Below, piece after piece: positions 15,875 to 24,699 of a stretch of 49,384 nucleotides of DNA. Source of the DNA: Prevotella sp. tf2-5. Its GTDB lineage: Bacteria; Bacteroidota; Bacteroidia; Bacteroidales; Bacteroidaceae. The DNA lies in assembly GCF_900115435.1 (NCBI RefSeq), contig NZ_FOWK01000015.1, positions 1 to 49,384 on the forward strand, read 5' to 3'. A program made the translations under genes and the position numbers. Every line of letters starts with the position of its first letter. Positions within the stretch are counted from its first letter, which is position 1. Below the pieces are notes generated by a model. The model was not told the origin of the DNA, searched no databases, and saw only the letters and a list, made by a program, of their open reading frames with translations.

Positions 15875-17479
15875 ATGTCTGCATTAATATCAGTTATTCC
15901 CATCTTATTACTCATCGTCCTGATGATGGGTTTTAAAGTGTCTGGTTACAGGAGTGCCATCACCACCCTCATAGTCACTATATTCTTATCACTGTTTGCC
16001 GTGCCTGCTATGAGTATCATTCCAGAGAAATATGCTGACACAAGTATCTTAGGTATCACGTTATGGTCTATAGTAGAAGGACTGCTGAAGGCATGTTTCC
16101 CCATTATCCTGATTATCATCTGTGCTATCTTCAGTTACAACATTCTTTGTGAGACAAAGGAGGTAGAGACTATCAAAGCGCAATTTATCCAGATGACCTC
16201 TGACAAAGGTCTGTTAGTATTGTTGTTGACGTGGGGTCTTGGCGGCGTATTGGAAGGTATGGCAGGTTTCGGAACGGCTGTTGCTATCCCTGCTGCCATC
16301 CTTATAGGATTAGGTTTTAAGCCGATGTTCTCCGCTGTCATCTGTTTGGTAGCGAACACCGTTGCTGTAGGTTTCGGAGCAGTTGGTCTGCCTGCTACGA
16401 CACTTGCCAACCAAGTTGCTGCAAGTGGTGTAGCCACACCTGAGGAACTCTGTGAGGTCGCCACCTTTATTATATTACAACTCTCACTGATGTTCTTCAT
16501 CACCCCGTTCCTCATTCTGATGATGACAGACAAAACAAAGATTCTGAAGAATATCTGCATTGCCCTCTTCGTAGGAACATGCTCCATCATCGTACAGTTC
16601 TGCTGTGCACATTGGATAGGTCCAGAGACGCCAGCCATCCTCGGTTCTGTGGCAGCTATCTTCGCGATGCTTATCTACAACAAGCTGTTCATTCACGATG
16701 AGAACCCTGCCGATGAGGTTATTGTTGAAAAAAAGAAATTAGGTATAGCAAAAACCCTGAAGGCATGGAGTGTCTATGGACTGATTATCTTCTTCATCCT
16801 CATCTCAAGTAAGATTGTCCCACCTGTCAATGATTTGTTGAGCAACACTTTGGTAACGAAGTTTGATATACCAGTCATAGGTAATACCTTTAAGTTCGGA
16901 TGGTTGTCAAATGCTGGACTGATGATCTTCCTTGGAGCAGTCATCGGAGGTATGATTCAGGGGATGAGTTTGAGCAGTCTGATGAATTTGCTCGCCAAAA
17001 CAATCCTTAACTTGCAGAAGACCATCGTCACCATCTGTTGTCTGGTAGCGATAGCGATGCTGATGAACAACACTGGGATGACCAATGACATCGCCAAAGG
17101 GCTCGTCCTACTGACAGGAGCCACATTCCCATTCTTTGCGCCACTCATCGGCTCCATCGGTACCTTTGTTACAGGTAGTGCCACCAATGCCAATATTCTC
17201 TTCGGAAAACTACAAGCCACTGCTGCCAGCGACTTAGGATTGGTCAACCAAGGAACGTTCTTCGGCGTAACAGGTAATGAGACTAACTGGCTCGCTGCAG
17301 CTAATTGTGCAGGCAGTGAAGGAGGTAAGCTGCTATCTCCGCAAAGTATCGCTATCGCAACTGCAGCCTGTAACATGGAGGGACAAGATGGTAACATCAT
17401 GCGTAAGACGATGCCTTTCGCCATCTTCTGGATACTGATGAACGGACTGATAGTGTTCCTCGGGCTGCATGTGATATAG
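15875..17479 (+). CDS. lctP: L-lactate permease family transporter (LctP/LldP)
   Basis: A 534-residue inner-membrane symporter with about 12-14 hydrophobic helices. It matches the lactate permease family in length and in GVLEGMAGFGTAVAIPAAIL (about 132-151), AVGFGAVGLPATTLANQ, and the late FVTGSATNANILFGKLQ and NWLAAANCAGSEGGKLLSPQ segments. It should bring lactate (and possibly glycolate) in with protons. The start at 15875 follows the promoter; a start at 15713 would add 54 residues spanning the promoter and is rejected. It heads lctP-lutA-lutB-lutC, with 56 bp to lutA. Confidence 0.92.
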   Translation: MSALISVIPILLLIVLMMGFKVSGYRSAITTLIVTIFLSLFAVPAMSIIPEKYADTSILGITLWSIVEGLLKACFPIILIIICAIFSYNILCETKEVETIKAQFIQMTSDKGLLVLLLTWGLGGVLEGMAGFGTAVAIPAAILIGLGFKPMFSAVICLVANTVAVGFGAVGLPATTLANQVAASGVATPEELCEVATFIILQLSLMFFITPFLILMMTDKTKILKNICIALFVGTCSIIVQFCCAHWIGPETPAILGSVAAIFAMLIYNKLFIHDENPADEVIVEKKKLGIAKTLKAWSVYGLIIFFILISSKIVPPVNDLLSNTLVTKFDIPVIGNTFKFGWLSNAGLMIFLGAVIGGMIQGMSLSSLMNLLAKTILNLQKTIVTICCLVAIAMLMNNTGMTNDIAKGLVLLTGATFPFFAPLIGSIGTFVTGSATNANILFGKLQATAASDLGLVNQGTFFGVTGNETNWLAAANCAGSEGGKLLSPQSIAIATAACNMEGQDGNIMRKTMPFAIFWILMNGLIVFLGLHVI

Positions 17480-17535
17480 TCGCCATATCGAAATAACATT
17501 ATAACGTAATAACGAAAACATAAAAGAAAGAAATA

Positions 17536-18267
17536 ATGAAAATAGGACTATTTATCCCCTGTTATGTGGATGCCGTCTATCCTGAGGTTGGATTAGCAAC
17601 GTATAAGTTGCTGAAACACTTAGGACTGGAGGTCACATATCCACAGAAGCAGACTTGTTGTGGACAGCCGATGGCAAACGCAGGATTTGAGAAGCAGGCG
17701 ATTCCCCTGGCTGAGAAGTTTGATAATCTTTTCAAGGACTTCGATTATGTCGTGGCACCAAGTGTCAGTTGCACTGCCTTCGTGCGCATCAACTACCCCC
17801 GTCTGCTCAATCACGAATGCCAGACAGCAAAGAGATGTTTGGATGTCGTGGAGTTCCTGCATGATATCGTGAAGGTAGATCGTCGCTTAGGCACTTTCCC
17901 TCATAAGGTCAGTCTGCACAATTCATGTCATGGTGTCCGTGAATTAGGACTCTCCTCCCCTTCCGAGGAGCATGTCAAGCCCTTCAATAAAATCAAGGAC
18001 CTTTTGCAACTCGTTGATGGTATTCAGGTTGTAGAGCCAGAACGTCCAGATGAGTGTTGTGGTTTCGGTGGTATGTTTTCCATCGAAGAGACTGCTGTTT
18101 CTGCCCAAATGGGTAAGGACAAAGTGGAGCGTCATATCCAGACGGGTGCCGAATATGTGACAGGACCCGACTGTTCATGCCTCATGCATATGGCTGGTGT
18201 TGCAAAGAAACAAGGCCTTAACATTAAATTCAAACATGTAGTAGAGATTTTAGCAGCAGGATTTTGA
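17536..18267 (+). CDS. lutA: Lactate utilisation protein LutA (Fe-S, CCG-domain)
   Basis: A 243-residue (Fe-S)-binding protein of the LutA/YkgE family. It has two CCG repeats: CCGQPMANAGF (about 35-45) paired with VAPSVSCTAFVR, and CCGFGGMF (about 172-179) paired with GPDCSCLMH. It opens with the family start KIGLFIPCYVDAVYPEVG. With LutB and LutC it forms the cytoplasmic L-lactate oxidase complex described in Bacillus subtilis, which passes electrons to the respiratory chain. It lies 13 bp before lutB. Confidence 0.93.
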   Translation: MKIGLFIPCYVDAVYPEVGLATYKLLKHLGLEVTYPQKQTCCGQPMANAGFEKQAIPLAEKFDNLFKDFDYVVAPSVSCTAFVRINYPRLLNHECQTAKRCLDVVEFLHDIVKVDRRLGTFPHKVSLHNSCHGVRELGLSSPSEEHVKPFNKIKDLLQLVDGIQVVEPERPDECCGFGGMFSIEETAVSAQMGKDKVERHIQTGAEYVTGPDCSCLMHMAGVAKKQGLNIKFKHVVEILAAGF

Positions 18268-18280
18268 AGGATTGAAATTT

Positions 18281-19648
18281 ATGAGTACAGCACATTCAAA
18301 AGCAGCTAAGGAGTTCTTGAAGAACCAACAATATGCCCACTGGCACGATGCCACCTTCTGGGCAGTACGCACAAAGCGTGATAATATGGCTTATGGTCTC
18401 GACGAATGGGAACAGTTGCGCGAGAAGGCATCCGCTATCAAACGTCATACTATCACTCATCTGGATGAGTATCTCGACCAGTTTGCTACCAATGCTGAGA
18501 AGAACGGCGTGGAAGTACACTGGGCCAAAGATGCAAAAGAGTTCAATGAGATTGTCTATGGTATCCTGAAGAACCATGATGTAAAAAAGATGGTGAAGTC
18601 AAAGTCTATGCTCACGGAAGAGTGTGAGATGAATCCCTATCTGGAAGAACGTGGCATTGAGGTTGTCGAGACGGACCTCGGCGAGCGTATCATCCAGTTG
18701 AAAGGACAAAAACCCTCGCATATCGTGATGCCTGCCATCCATCTGAACCACGATGACGTAGGGGAACTCTTTGAAGAGAAACTCGGCAGTGAGAAAGGCA
18801 ACCATGATCCCACGTATCTTACCTATTGTGCTCGTCTGAGTCTGCGTAATGAATTCCTGACAGCAGACGCAGGTATGACTGGTGCGAATTTCGGCATTGC
18901 TGAGACAGGCGACATCGTGGTATGCACTAACGAAGGAAATGCAGACATGTCAACCTCCTGTCCCAAACTGCATATCGTCGCCATCGGACTCGAGAAAGTC
19001 ATTCCTAACTACGAGTGCCTGGCTGTCTTCCAGCGAATGCTTTGTCGTGCTGGAACAGGACAGCCGACCACAACTTATACCAGTCATTTCCGCAAGGCTC
19101 GTCCAACTGCTCACAAGATGCATATCGTCTTAGTGGATAATGGACGCTCGGAGTGGGTTGCCAACCCTGAACACTGGGAGTCGCTGAAGTGTATCCGTTG
19201 TGGTTCTTGTATGAATACCTGTCCTGTCTATCGTCGCTCTGGCGGTTATAGTTATAGTTATTTCATCCCAGGACCTATTGGCATCAACCTCGGCATGTTG
19301 CGAGACGCACAACAGCATTCTGGCAATGTCTCGGCATGTACGCTCTGCCTGAGTTGCCAGACAGTCTGTCCTGTGAAGGTAAACTTAGGCGATCAGATCT
19401 ATCTCTGGCGCCAGCAACTGGATTCGTTCGGAACAGCTAATCCACAGAAGAAACTGATGTGTAAGGGAATGTCGATACTTTATGGTAGTTCTGGACTTTA
19501 TAATTTTGGAACAGGACTCGCCCATTGGGCCAATAGTATCCCCTCTCCTCTCATGAATTGTGGTCTTAACCCATGGGCAGAAGGGCACGACATGATGAAA
19601 TTCCCCAAGAAACCATTCCATGAAATGATTAAAGACATAGAGAAATGA
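18281..19648 (+). CDS. lutB: Lactate utilisation protein LutB (LUD + 4Fe-4S)
   Basis: A 455-residue iron-sulfur protein. Residues about 65-290 form the LUD domain, with GMTGANFGIAETGDIVVCTN as its core. Two 4Fe-4S motifs follow: CIRCGSCMNTCP (about 302-313) and CTLCLSCQTVCP (about 352-363). A C-terminal LutB tail ends the protein. The ATG at 18281 is preferred to an in-frame TTG at 18272. It is the electron-transfer subunit of L-lactate oxidation with LutA and LutC, and its stop overlaps the lutC start by 4 bp (ATGA). Confidence 0.93.
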   Translation: MSTAHSKAAKEFLKNQQYAHWHDATFWAVRTKRDNMAYGLDEWEQLREKASAIKRHTITHLDEYLDQFATNAEKNGVEVHWAKDAKEFNEIVYGILKNHDVKKMVKSKSMLTEECEMNPYLEERGIEVVETDLGERIIQLKGQKPSHIVMPAIHLNHDDVGELFEEKLGSEKGNHDPTYLTYCARLSLRNEFLTADAGMTGANFGIAETGDIVVCTNEGNADMSTSCPKLHIVAIGLEKVIPNYECLAVFQRMLCRAGTGQPTTTYTSHFRKARPTAHKMHIVLVDNGRSEWVANPEHWESLKCIRCGSCMNTCPVYRRSGGYSYSYFIPGPIGINLGMLRDAQQHSGNVSACTLCLSCQTVCPVKVNLGDQIYLWRQQLDSFGTANPQKKLMCKGMSILYGSSGLYNFGTGLAHWANSIPSPLMNCGLNPWAEGHDMMKFPKKPFHEMIKDIEK

Positions 19649-20235
19649 GCAGCAAAGAAGATATATTGAAGAAATACAGGGCTAATGTCAGAGAGAAATT
19701 TGACATGCCCGACCTGAGTGATATCAAGGCGATTACCTATACTGACCCTTTGGTACAGTTTATTGCCATGAGTGAGAGTGTGGGCGGACATGTCATCGAA
19801 GTAAAAGACGACAGAACGGTTGACAGCATCATCCAAGAGATATATCCCAACGCTAAGGAGATTGCCTCCAATCTTCCTGAAGTGACGATTGCCACTCGTA
19901 ACCCTGATACTGTAGGATGTGCAAGCGACTTGAACGGCACAGACGTGGGAGTTATTCGTGGTATGTTTGGGGTGGCTGAGAACGGATGTATCTGGATTCC
20001 TCAGCAGATGAAGGAGAAAGCAGTCTGTTTTATCTCCGAGAACCTGGTTATTCTGTTGCCAAAGCATGAGATCGTGAATAACATGCATGAGGCATACAAG
20101 CGGATAACGTTCGATAAGGAGTACGATGGCTATGGCACTTTCATCAGCGGTCCCTCCAAAACAGCAGACATCGCACAAGTCTTAGTGATGGGAGCTCAAG
20201 CTGCTCGAAGCGTCACCATCCTACTGATGCCCTAA
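19645..20235 (+). CDS. lutC: Lactate utilisation protein LutC (LUD domain)
   Basis: A 196-residue LUD-domain protein of the LutC/YkgG family. The core ADGIGCA-like segment appears here as VGCASDLNGTDVGVIRGMFGVAENGCIWI (about 91-119, broken by small changes), and the C-terminus has FISGPSKTADIAQVLVMGA, typical of the family. It is the third subunit for L-lactate oxidation. It is translationally coupled to lutB, and its stop overlaps by 4 bp the stop of the convergent B3/4 gene. Confidence 0.9.
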   Translation: MSSKEDILKKYRANVREKFDMPDLSDIKAITYTDPLVQFIAMSESVGGHVIEVKDDRTVDSIIQEIYPNAKEIASNLPEVTIATRNPDTVGCASDLNGTDVGVIRGMFGVAENGCIWIPQQMKEKAVCFISENLVILLPKHEIVNNMHEAYKRITFDKEYDGYGTFISGPSKTADIAQVLVMGAQAARSVTILLMP

Positions 20236-20906
20236 CGATAGATGAAATAGGTTCCACCATCACTATGCGCATACTTGCGCAATAGTTCTTGTATGAAACG
20301 GGCGTTATCCGTAACACGGTCTTCCTGTCCGTCATAACCATTGATTAGCACCACCAAATGGCGTGTGCTGATTGTTATTTTCGTACGTTCATGGTCACTG
20401 GTAGGAGTGCCTACCCCGCCCTCTGCGTCACGATAGACAGGCAATCCATGAATATTGATCATTCCACGACCGATACCCTCGTAAGGTTCTCCTTCCCTGC
20501 CAATGCCCAACGTCAGCGTGTCACCCACGAACTTGTCGGCATCAAAGCCGCCGATACTGTAGCCATAAGCGATAGAAGCCAGGTTGATAAGGTCTACTAA
20601 AGTATCTATCTGATACAGTTCCTTACCCTGCAGCATCCTTCGTATCAGAGCTTCTGAGGCAGGGCGATAACGCGAGGGATCCTTTCCACAAGCCTTATAC
20701 ACTCGTCGTGTGGCAGCGATTCCACTTAATTCTTTCAACGACTCCGTCGTCAACTCCTTGCGGAAACGCTCCTCCATCTCATGAATCTCGTCCCATAAAG
20801 CCTGCGAGAATGCCGTATTCTCAACCTCCGCATCTACACAAGCACCCACGAAACCAGGACAGACAGACTCTATCTCTTCTGAAACGATAATCTTCATAGC
20901 CTTCAT
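20232..20906 (-). CDS. B3/B4 tRNA-binding-domain protein
   Basis: A 224-residue cytoplasmic protein with a B3/4 domain like that of phenylalanyl-tRNA synthetase beta subunits (PF03483), seen in KACGKDPSRYRPASEALIRRM and NLASIAYGYSIGGFDADKF. Stand-alone copies are thought to edit or bind mischarged tRNA or amino acids, but the role of this subgroup is not settled. It is the last gene of the minus-strand unit with the pseudokinase, DUF4494 and yggS, 5 bp after yggS. An alternative start lies three codons later. Confidence 0.85.
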   Translation of the reverse strand: MKAMKIIVSEEIESVCPGFVGACVDAEVENTAFSQALWDEIHEMEERFRKELTTESLKELSGIAATRRVYKACGKDPSRYRPASEALIRRMLQGKELYQIDTLVDLINLASIAYGYSIGGFDADKFVGDTLTLGIGREGEPYEGIGRGMINIHGLPVYRDAEGGVGTPTSDHERTKITISTRHLVVLINGYDGQEDRVTDNARFIQELLRKYAHSDGGTYFIYR

Positions 20907-20911
20907 TTATA

Positions 20912-21589
20912 CTAATAGACGCGAGGACCAAAGATAGTAGTACCAATACGTACCATCGTGCTCCCTTCATCTACTGCAATCTTATAGTCATGACTCATCC
21001 CCCAGGAACGCTCACAGAACGAGGGCTCATCAGCAAAATACTGCGATTTCACCTCATCAAAGAGCGCTCTTGCCATTCTGAACTCAGAACGGATTTGTGC
21101 CTCATCGTCTACATTAGACGCCATCATCATCAGACCACAGATACGGACATGTTTCAATTCCTTCCATGCGCCATCCGCCAATAATTGCCTACAAGCATCA
21201 GGAGTCAGTCCGTACTTTGTTTCTTCCGCTGCGATATGCAGCTCCAGCAAGACATCGATAACACGCTCATTTTTAGCAGCTTGCTTGTCAATCTCTTTTA
21301 AAAGCTTGAACGAGTCGACAGCTTCTATCATGGTAATATAAGGAGCGATATACTTCACCTTATTCGTCTGTAGATGACCAATAAAATGCCAGTGTATATC
21401 CTGGGGTAATGTCTCCACCTTCTGACGCAATTCCTGCTCATGGCTTTCCCCGAAGACACGCTGTCCCTCTTGATAGGCTGCCTCTATATACTCGTTAGGG
21501 TGATATTTACTAATTGCCACAAGGCGGACACCCTGTGGCAAATCAGCAAGAACCTGTCTTAAATTCCCTTTGACGTCGTAGTCCATCAT
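20912..21589 (-). CDS. YggS-family pyridoxal-phosphate homeostasis protein
   Basis: A 225-residue protein of the YggS/PLPBP family. PLP-binding Lys28 lies in RLVAISKYHP, followed by the family motif FGESHEQEL, IHWHFIGHLQTNKVK, and the late LSWGMSHDY-like segment SWGMSHDYKIAV and RIGTTIFGPR. It is not an enzyme of known activity; it binds PLP and balances B6 and amino-acid pools. The start overlaps the DUF4494 stop (ATGA), so it is translationally coupled. Confidence 0.93.
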   Translation of the reverse strand: MMDYDVKGNLRQVLADLPQGVRLVAISKYHPNEYIEAAYQEGQRVFGESHEQELRQKVETLPQDIHWHFIGHLQTNKVKYIAPYITMIEAVDSFKLLKEIDKQAAKNERVIDVLLELHIAAEETKYGLTPDACRQLLADGAWKELKHVRICGLMMMASNVDDEAQIRSEFRMARALFDEVKSQYFADEPSFCERSWGMSHDYKIAVDEGSTMVRIGTTIFGPRVY

Positions 21590-22065
21590 CTATCCATCTC
21601 TGTTGTGTCGTCCTGACTGCTCTTTGCGTATTCAAAAACATCCATGAGGGTTGTCTCAGCAACACTGGCGATGACATAGTCCATCATCGAACCACCCATC
21701 ACTTCCTCAATATTGTTGACAGCACCTTTCAAAGTACCGGCTTGCACGAGATAGTTGACACTGCTGCGTTTCTCCTTCTCCGTCTTCTCATCGATAGTGA
21801 TAAACTGCAGCTTTGCTTTATACCAACGGTCAGCAGAAGCATCCTCACTAAAGAATATCTCCTTGTACGGAGCTATCTTGATATCCTTGACGGTAAACTC
21901 GCCACTGATATAGCTTGACATCTCCTCCATGATACGCTTCTCCGCTTCTGTGAAACTGAGGGCATCCACAGTATAAGTCTCATTTACTTTCTTCTGCAAG
22001 CCATCCTCCATCACTTTCTCGTAGGCTATTTTGCACTCAAACCATATTGCTGTTCTTGATCTCAT
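21586..22065 (-). CDS. DUF4494 family protein
   Basis: A 159-residue cytoplasmic protein matching DUF4494, a family found in Bacteroidetes. It opens with FECKIAYEKVMEDG and has the central SGEFTVKDIKIAPYKEIFFSE and WYKAKLQFITIDEKTEKEKR segments. It has no signal peptide, membrane helix or enzyme motif. Its function is unknown. It lies 28 bp after the pseudokinase gene and overlaps yggS, so all are likely on one mRNA. Confidence 0.88.
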   Translation of the reverse strand: MRSRTAIWFECKIAYEKVMEDGLQKKVNETYTVDALSFTEAEKRIMEEMSSYISGEFTVKDIKIAPYKEIFFSEDASADRWYKAKLQFITIDEKTEKEKRSSVNYLVQAGTLKGAVNNIEEVMGGSMMDYVIASVAETTLMDVFEYAKSSQDDTTEMDR

Positions 22066-22093
22066 CTTGTTGTACTTTTATTTCAATATTCTA

Positions 22094-23335
22094 TTATTTC
22101 TGAATTCCACGACTATTGGAGCCACCCAAAGCATTCTTCTTCTGTTCAGTGAGACGCTCGATAATCTCTGTGGCAATCAGTTGGCTGCGAGAAGGATCCA
22201 ATGCAGACTCTGCGGCTATTTCCTCTTGTGCCTTCATCAACTCAGCCACCGTTGACTCGCTTTGTGACATGAAATTCTTCTCTGTCACATTCATGTGTTC
22301 CTTATTATATATTTTTGAGAGAATCTTATCAGCAGCGGCAGTATAACGCTTACGGAAGATAGCCTCAGCCTTTGCCTGATATTCCTCTTGTGATTTTTGC
22401 TCAACAGAGACAAGAGAGTCTCCATCACTCACCACGCCCAATTCCTCTGGACTATAGCCATCGTCTATCAAATCATCCGTAGCCGTTCTGGGAGCCGGTT
22501 TAACGAACTCCACAGGATTACTCTCCGGCATCATGTCAAAATAGAGAGCGATGACCAGTCCTGCAATAGCAACGGCAATGATTCCCGATATCAACGAACG
22601 GAAGGTGTTTCGTCTGCGATTGATACTGTCAAGCATATCTTTCGGAGTATTAAAACGATCTTCTGGAGCCTCGCTGACAGCTTTCTTCACCACATTACGG
22701 AGTTCCAGGGGCATGTCTGCTTGGTCGAAGATTCTCTGTAACAAACGACCGACAGAATAAATGTCACAACGGTTGTCGACAGTTCCATTGTTCATCACCT
22801 CTGGTGCCACGAACTCCTCCATTCCACCATAATACAACTGCGAGGGATTGCTCATCGAGAGATAATGAGATCCCACATGCGTTAACAATACAGCATTATC
22901 CCCTTTTCGCAGAAAGATAGTTTCTGGAGAATAGCACACACCATACACACCTTGTTCATGTAGATAAGCCACCGCTTCCAACAACTGGCGAGTGAAATCC
23001 TCAATGAAATGAGGCTCAGCCACAATAGCCGGAGATTCGTTAAGAACATGTTTCAGTGGCTGATATTGTCCTTGTTCCATCTCCAGACGCACGATATCCT
23101 TTCCTTCTGTCTGAGGTCTGAAATGCAGAATATGCTGATTTGTGAGCGACGCATTCTGTTCACATTCCTTCTTCAGAGCCTCACAAAACTTGATATTATT
23201 ATTCAGTTCTGGGGCGATGTCCACCACACTACGATATTTTCCGTCAATCTGTTGACGGTAATAATCACCAATCGGCAGACGGGTCTTATTGAGTTTTCCG
23301 TCCTTACGTGATGCTAAGAGTTCTTCGTAATTCAT
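22094..23335 (-). CDS. Membrane-anchored Ser/Thr pseudokinase
   Basis: A 413-residue protein. Residues about 10-240 follow the eukaryote-like kinase fold: an EVAYLHEQGV-type helix (AVAYLHEQGV), EFVAPEVMNNG in place of the APE loop, and RCDIYSVGRLL keeping the helix-F Asp. The catalytic loop reads GVYGVCYSPETIFL rather than HRDLKPEN, and the DFG site reads THVG, so it lacks the catalytic and metal-binding Asp. One membrane helix at about 248-270 is followed by a roughly 140-residue charged, helical region beyond the membrane. It is probably a signalling scaffold, not an active kinase. It heads the unit with DUF4494, yggS and B3/4. Confidence 0.85.
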   Translation of the reverse strand: MNYEELLASRKDGKLNKTRLPIGDYYRQQIDGKYRSVVDIAPELNNNIKFCEALKKECEQNASLTNQHILHFRPQTEGKDIVRLEMEQGQYQPLKHVLNESPAIVAEPHFIEDFTRQLLEAVAYLHEQGVYGVCYSPETIFLRKGDNAVLLTHVGSHYLSMSNPSQLYYGGMEEFVAPEVMNNGTVDNRCDIYSVGRLLQRIFDQADMPLELRNVVKKAVSEAPEDRFNTPKDMLDSINRRRNTFRSLISGIIAVAIAGLVIALYFDMMPESNPVEFVKPAPRTATDDLIDDGYSPEELGVVSDGDSLVSVEQKSQEEYQAKAEAIFRKRYTAAADKILSKIYNKEHMNVTEKNFMSQSESTVAELMKAQEEIAAESALDPSRSQLIATEIIERLTEQKKNALGGSNSRGIQK

Positions 23336-23356
23336 AATTCAGTTCGTTTGGATGCG

Positions 23357-23364
23357 CAAAAGTA
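23357..23364 (-). promoter_or_regulatory. Promoter -7 box for the pseudokinase operon
   Basis: On the minus strand it reads TACTTTTG, matching TAnnTTTG, 21 bp before the ATG at 23335. Confidence 0.5.
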
Positions 23365-23427
23365 AGCATTTTATTTGAAAAAGGAAAATATTATCTCATC
23401 TTTCATGTTTAATTTTTAATTTTTTCG

Positions 23428-23435
23428 TACCTTTG
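23428..23435 (+). promoter_or_regulatory. Promoter -7 box for the aminotransferase gene
   Basis: TACCTTTG matches TAnnTTTG and lies 27 bp before the ATG at 23463. Confidence 0.55.
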
Positions 23436-23462
23436 CATCCGATTTACGTAAATTAGAATACA

Positions 23463-24665
23463 ATGCCGGAAATATCTGTTCGCGGACTGGAGATGCCCGA
23501 GTCACCGATTCGGAAACTTGCGCCACTTGCCGCTGCTGCGAAAAAAAGGGGTACCAAAGTGTATCACCTGAACATCGGACAACCTGACCTGCCAACACCC
23601 AAGGTGGGACTGGATGCCTTGAAGCAAATTGACCGAACCATCTTAGAGTACTCCCCTTCACAGGGTTATCTGAGCTATCGGGAGAAACTGGTCAGCTATT
23701 ACGCAAAATATAACATCAATGTTACTGCCGACGATATCATTATCACGTCAGGAGGTAGTGAGGCAGTCTTGTTTGCCTTCCTCTCCTGCCTGAACCCTGG
23801 TGATGAGATCATCGTACCAGAACCAGCCTATGCCAACTATATGGCATTTGCCATCTCTGCAGGAGCGAAGATCCGTACCATTGCCACCACAATTGAAGAA
23901 GGTTTCTCCTTGCCAAAAGTAGAGAAATTTGAGGAACTCATCAATGACCGCACCCGTGCCATTATGATCTGTAACCCCAATAACCCGACAGGTTATCTCT
24001 ATACCCGTCGTGAGATGCAGCAGATCCGTGACCTAGTAAAGAAATACAACCTGTATCTCTTCTCAGATGAGGTTTATCGTGAGTATATCTATACTGGATC
24101 CCCCTATATCTCTGCCTGTCATCTAGAAGGCATCGAACAGAATGTCATCCTCATCGACTCTGTCTCGAAGCGCTATAGTGAGTGTGGTATCCGTGTCGGA
24201 GCCCTTATCACAAAGAACGCTGAGGTCCGTAAGGCGGTGATGAAGTTCTGTCAGGCTCGTCTGTCTCCTCCCTTAATCGGACAGATTGTCGCTGAGGCAT
24301 CATTGGATGCTCCTGAGGAATACTATCGTGATGTATACGACGAGTATGTGGAGCGTAGAAAGTGTTTGATTGACGGACTGAACCGTATTCCTGGTGTCTA
24401 CTCACCCATCCCCATGGGGGCTTTCTATACAGTTGCCAAATTACCTGTCGATGATGCGGAGAAATTCTGCCGTTGGTGTCTTGCCGACTTTGAGTATGAG
24501 GGTGAGACCGTGATGATGGCTCCCGCCGCAGGATTCTATACCACCCCAGGTGCTGGCATCAACCAGGTCCGTATCGCCTATGTGCTGAAAAAGGAAGACC
24601 TTGAGCGTGCGCTTGTCGTACTGCAGAAAGCACTGGAGACTTACCCTGGAAGGGTAATGGAATAA
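23463..24665 (+). CDS. PLP-dependent aminotransferase, class I/II (aspartate aminotransferase-like)
   Basis: A 400-residue cytoplasmic aminotransferase. Visible fold-type I features are NIGQPDLPTP (about 37-46), the TSGGSEAVLFA phosphate loop (about 95-105), ICNPNNPTGYLY (about 169-180), the SDEVY Asp (about 201-205), and the PLP lysine Lys236 in DSVSKRYSECG, with GIRVG following. Length is normal. Substrates may be aspartate, aromatic or branched amino acids; sequence alone does not decide. It lies 34 bp before the lolC/E-type permease. Confidence 0.92.
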   Translation: MPEISVRGLEMPESPIRKLAPLAAAAKKRGTKVYHLNIGQPDLPTPKVGLDALKQIDRTILEYSPSQGYLSYREKLVSYYAKYNINVTADDIIITSGGSEAVLFAFLSCLNPGDEIIVPEPAYANYMAFAISAGAKIRTIATTIEEGFSLPKVEKFEELINDRTRAIMICNPNNPTGYLYTRREMQQIRDLVKKYNLYLFSDEVYREYIYTGSPYISACHLEGIEQNVILIDSVSKRYSECGIRVGALITKNAEVRKAVMKFCQARLSPPLIGQIVAEASLDAPEEYYRDVYDEYVERRKCLIDGLNRIPGVYSPIPMGAFYTVAKLPVDDAEKFCRWCLADFEYEGETVMMAPAAGFYTTPGAGINQVRIAYVLKKEDLERALVVLQKALETYPGRVME

Positions 24666-24683
24666 TACGTGTGAAGGGTTATT

Positions 24684-24699
24684 GGTTAACGGTTAAGGA
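24684..24699. repeat. GGTTAAC-GGTTAAGGA repeat abutting the permease start
   Basis: Two heptads (GGTTAAC GGTTAAG, then GA) end exactly at the TTG start of the permease gene at 24700. The identical 16-mer in the opposite orientation abuts the DUF3256 start at 29338. Confidence 0.75.
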
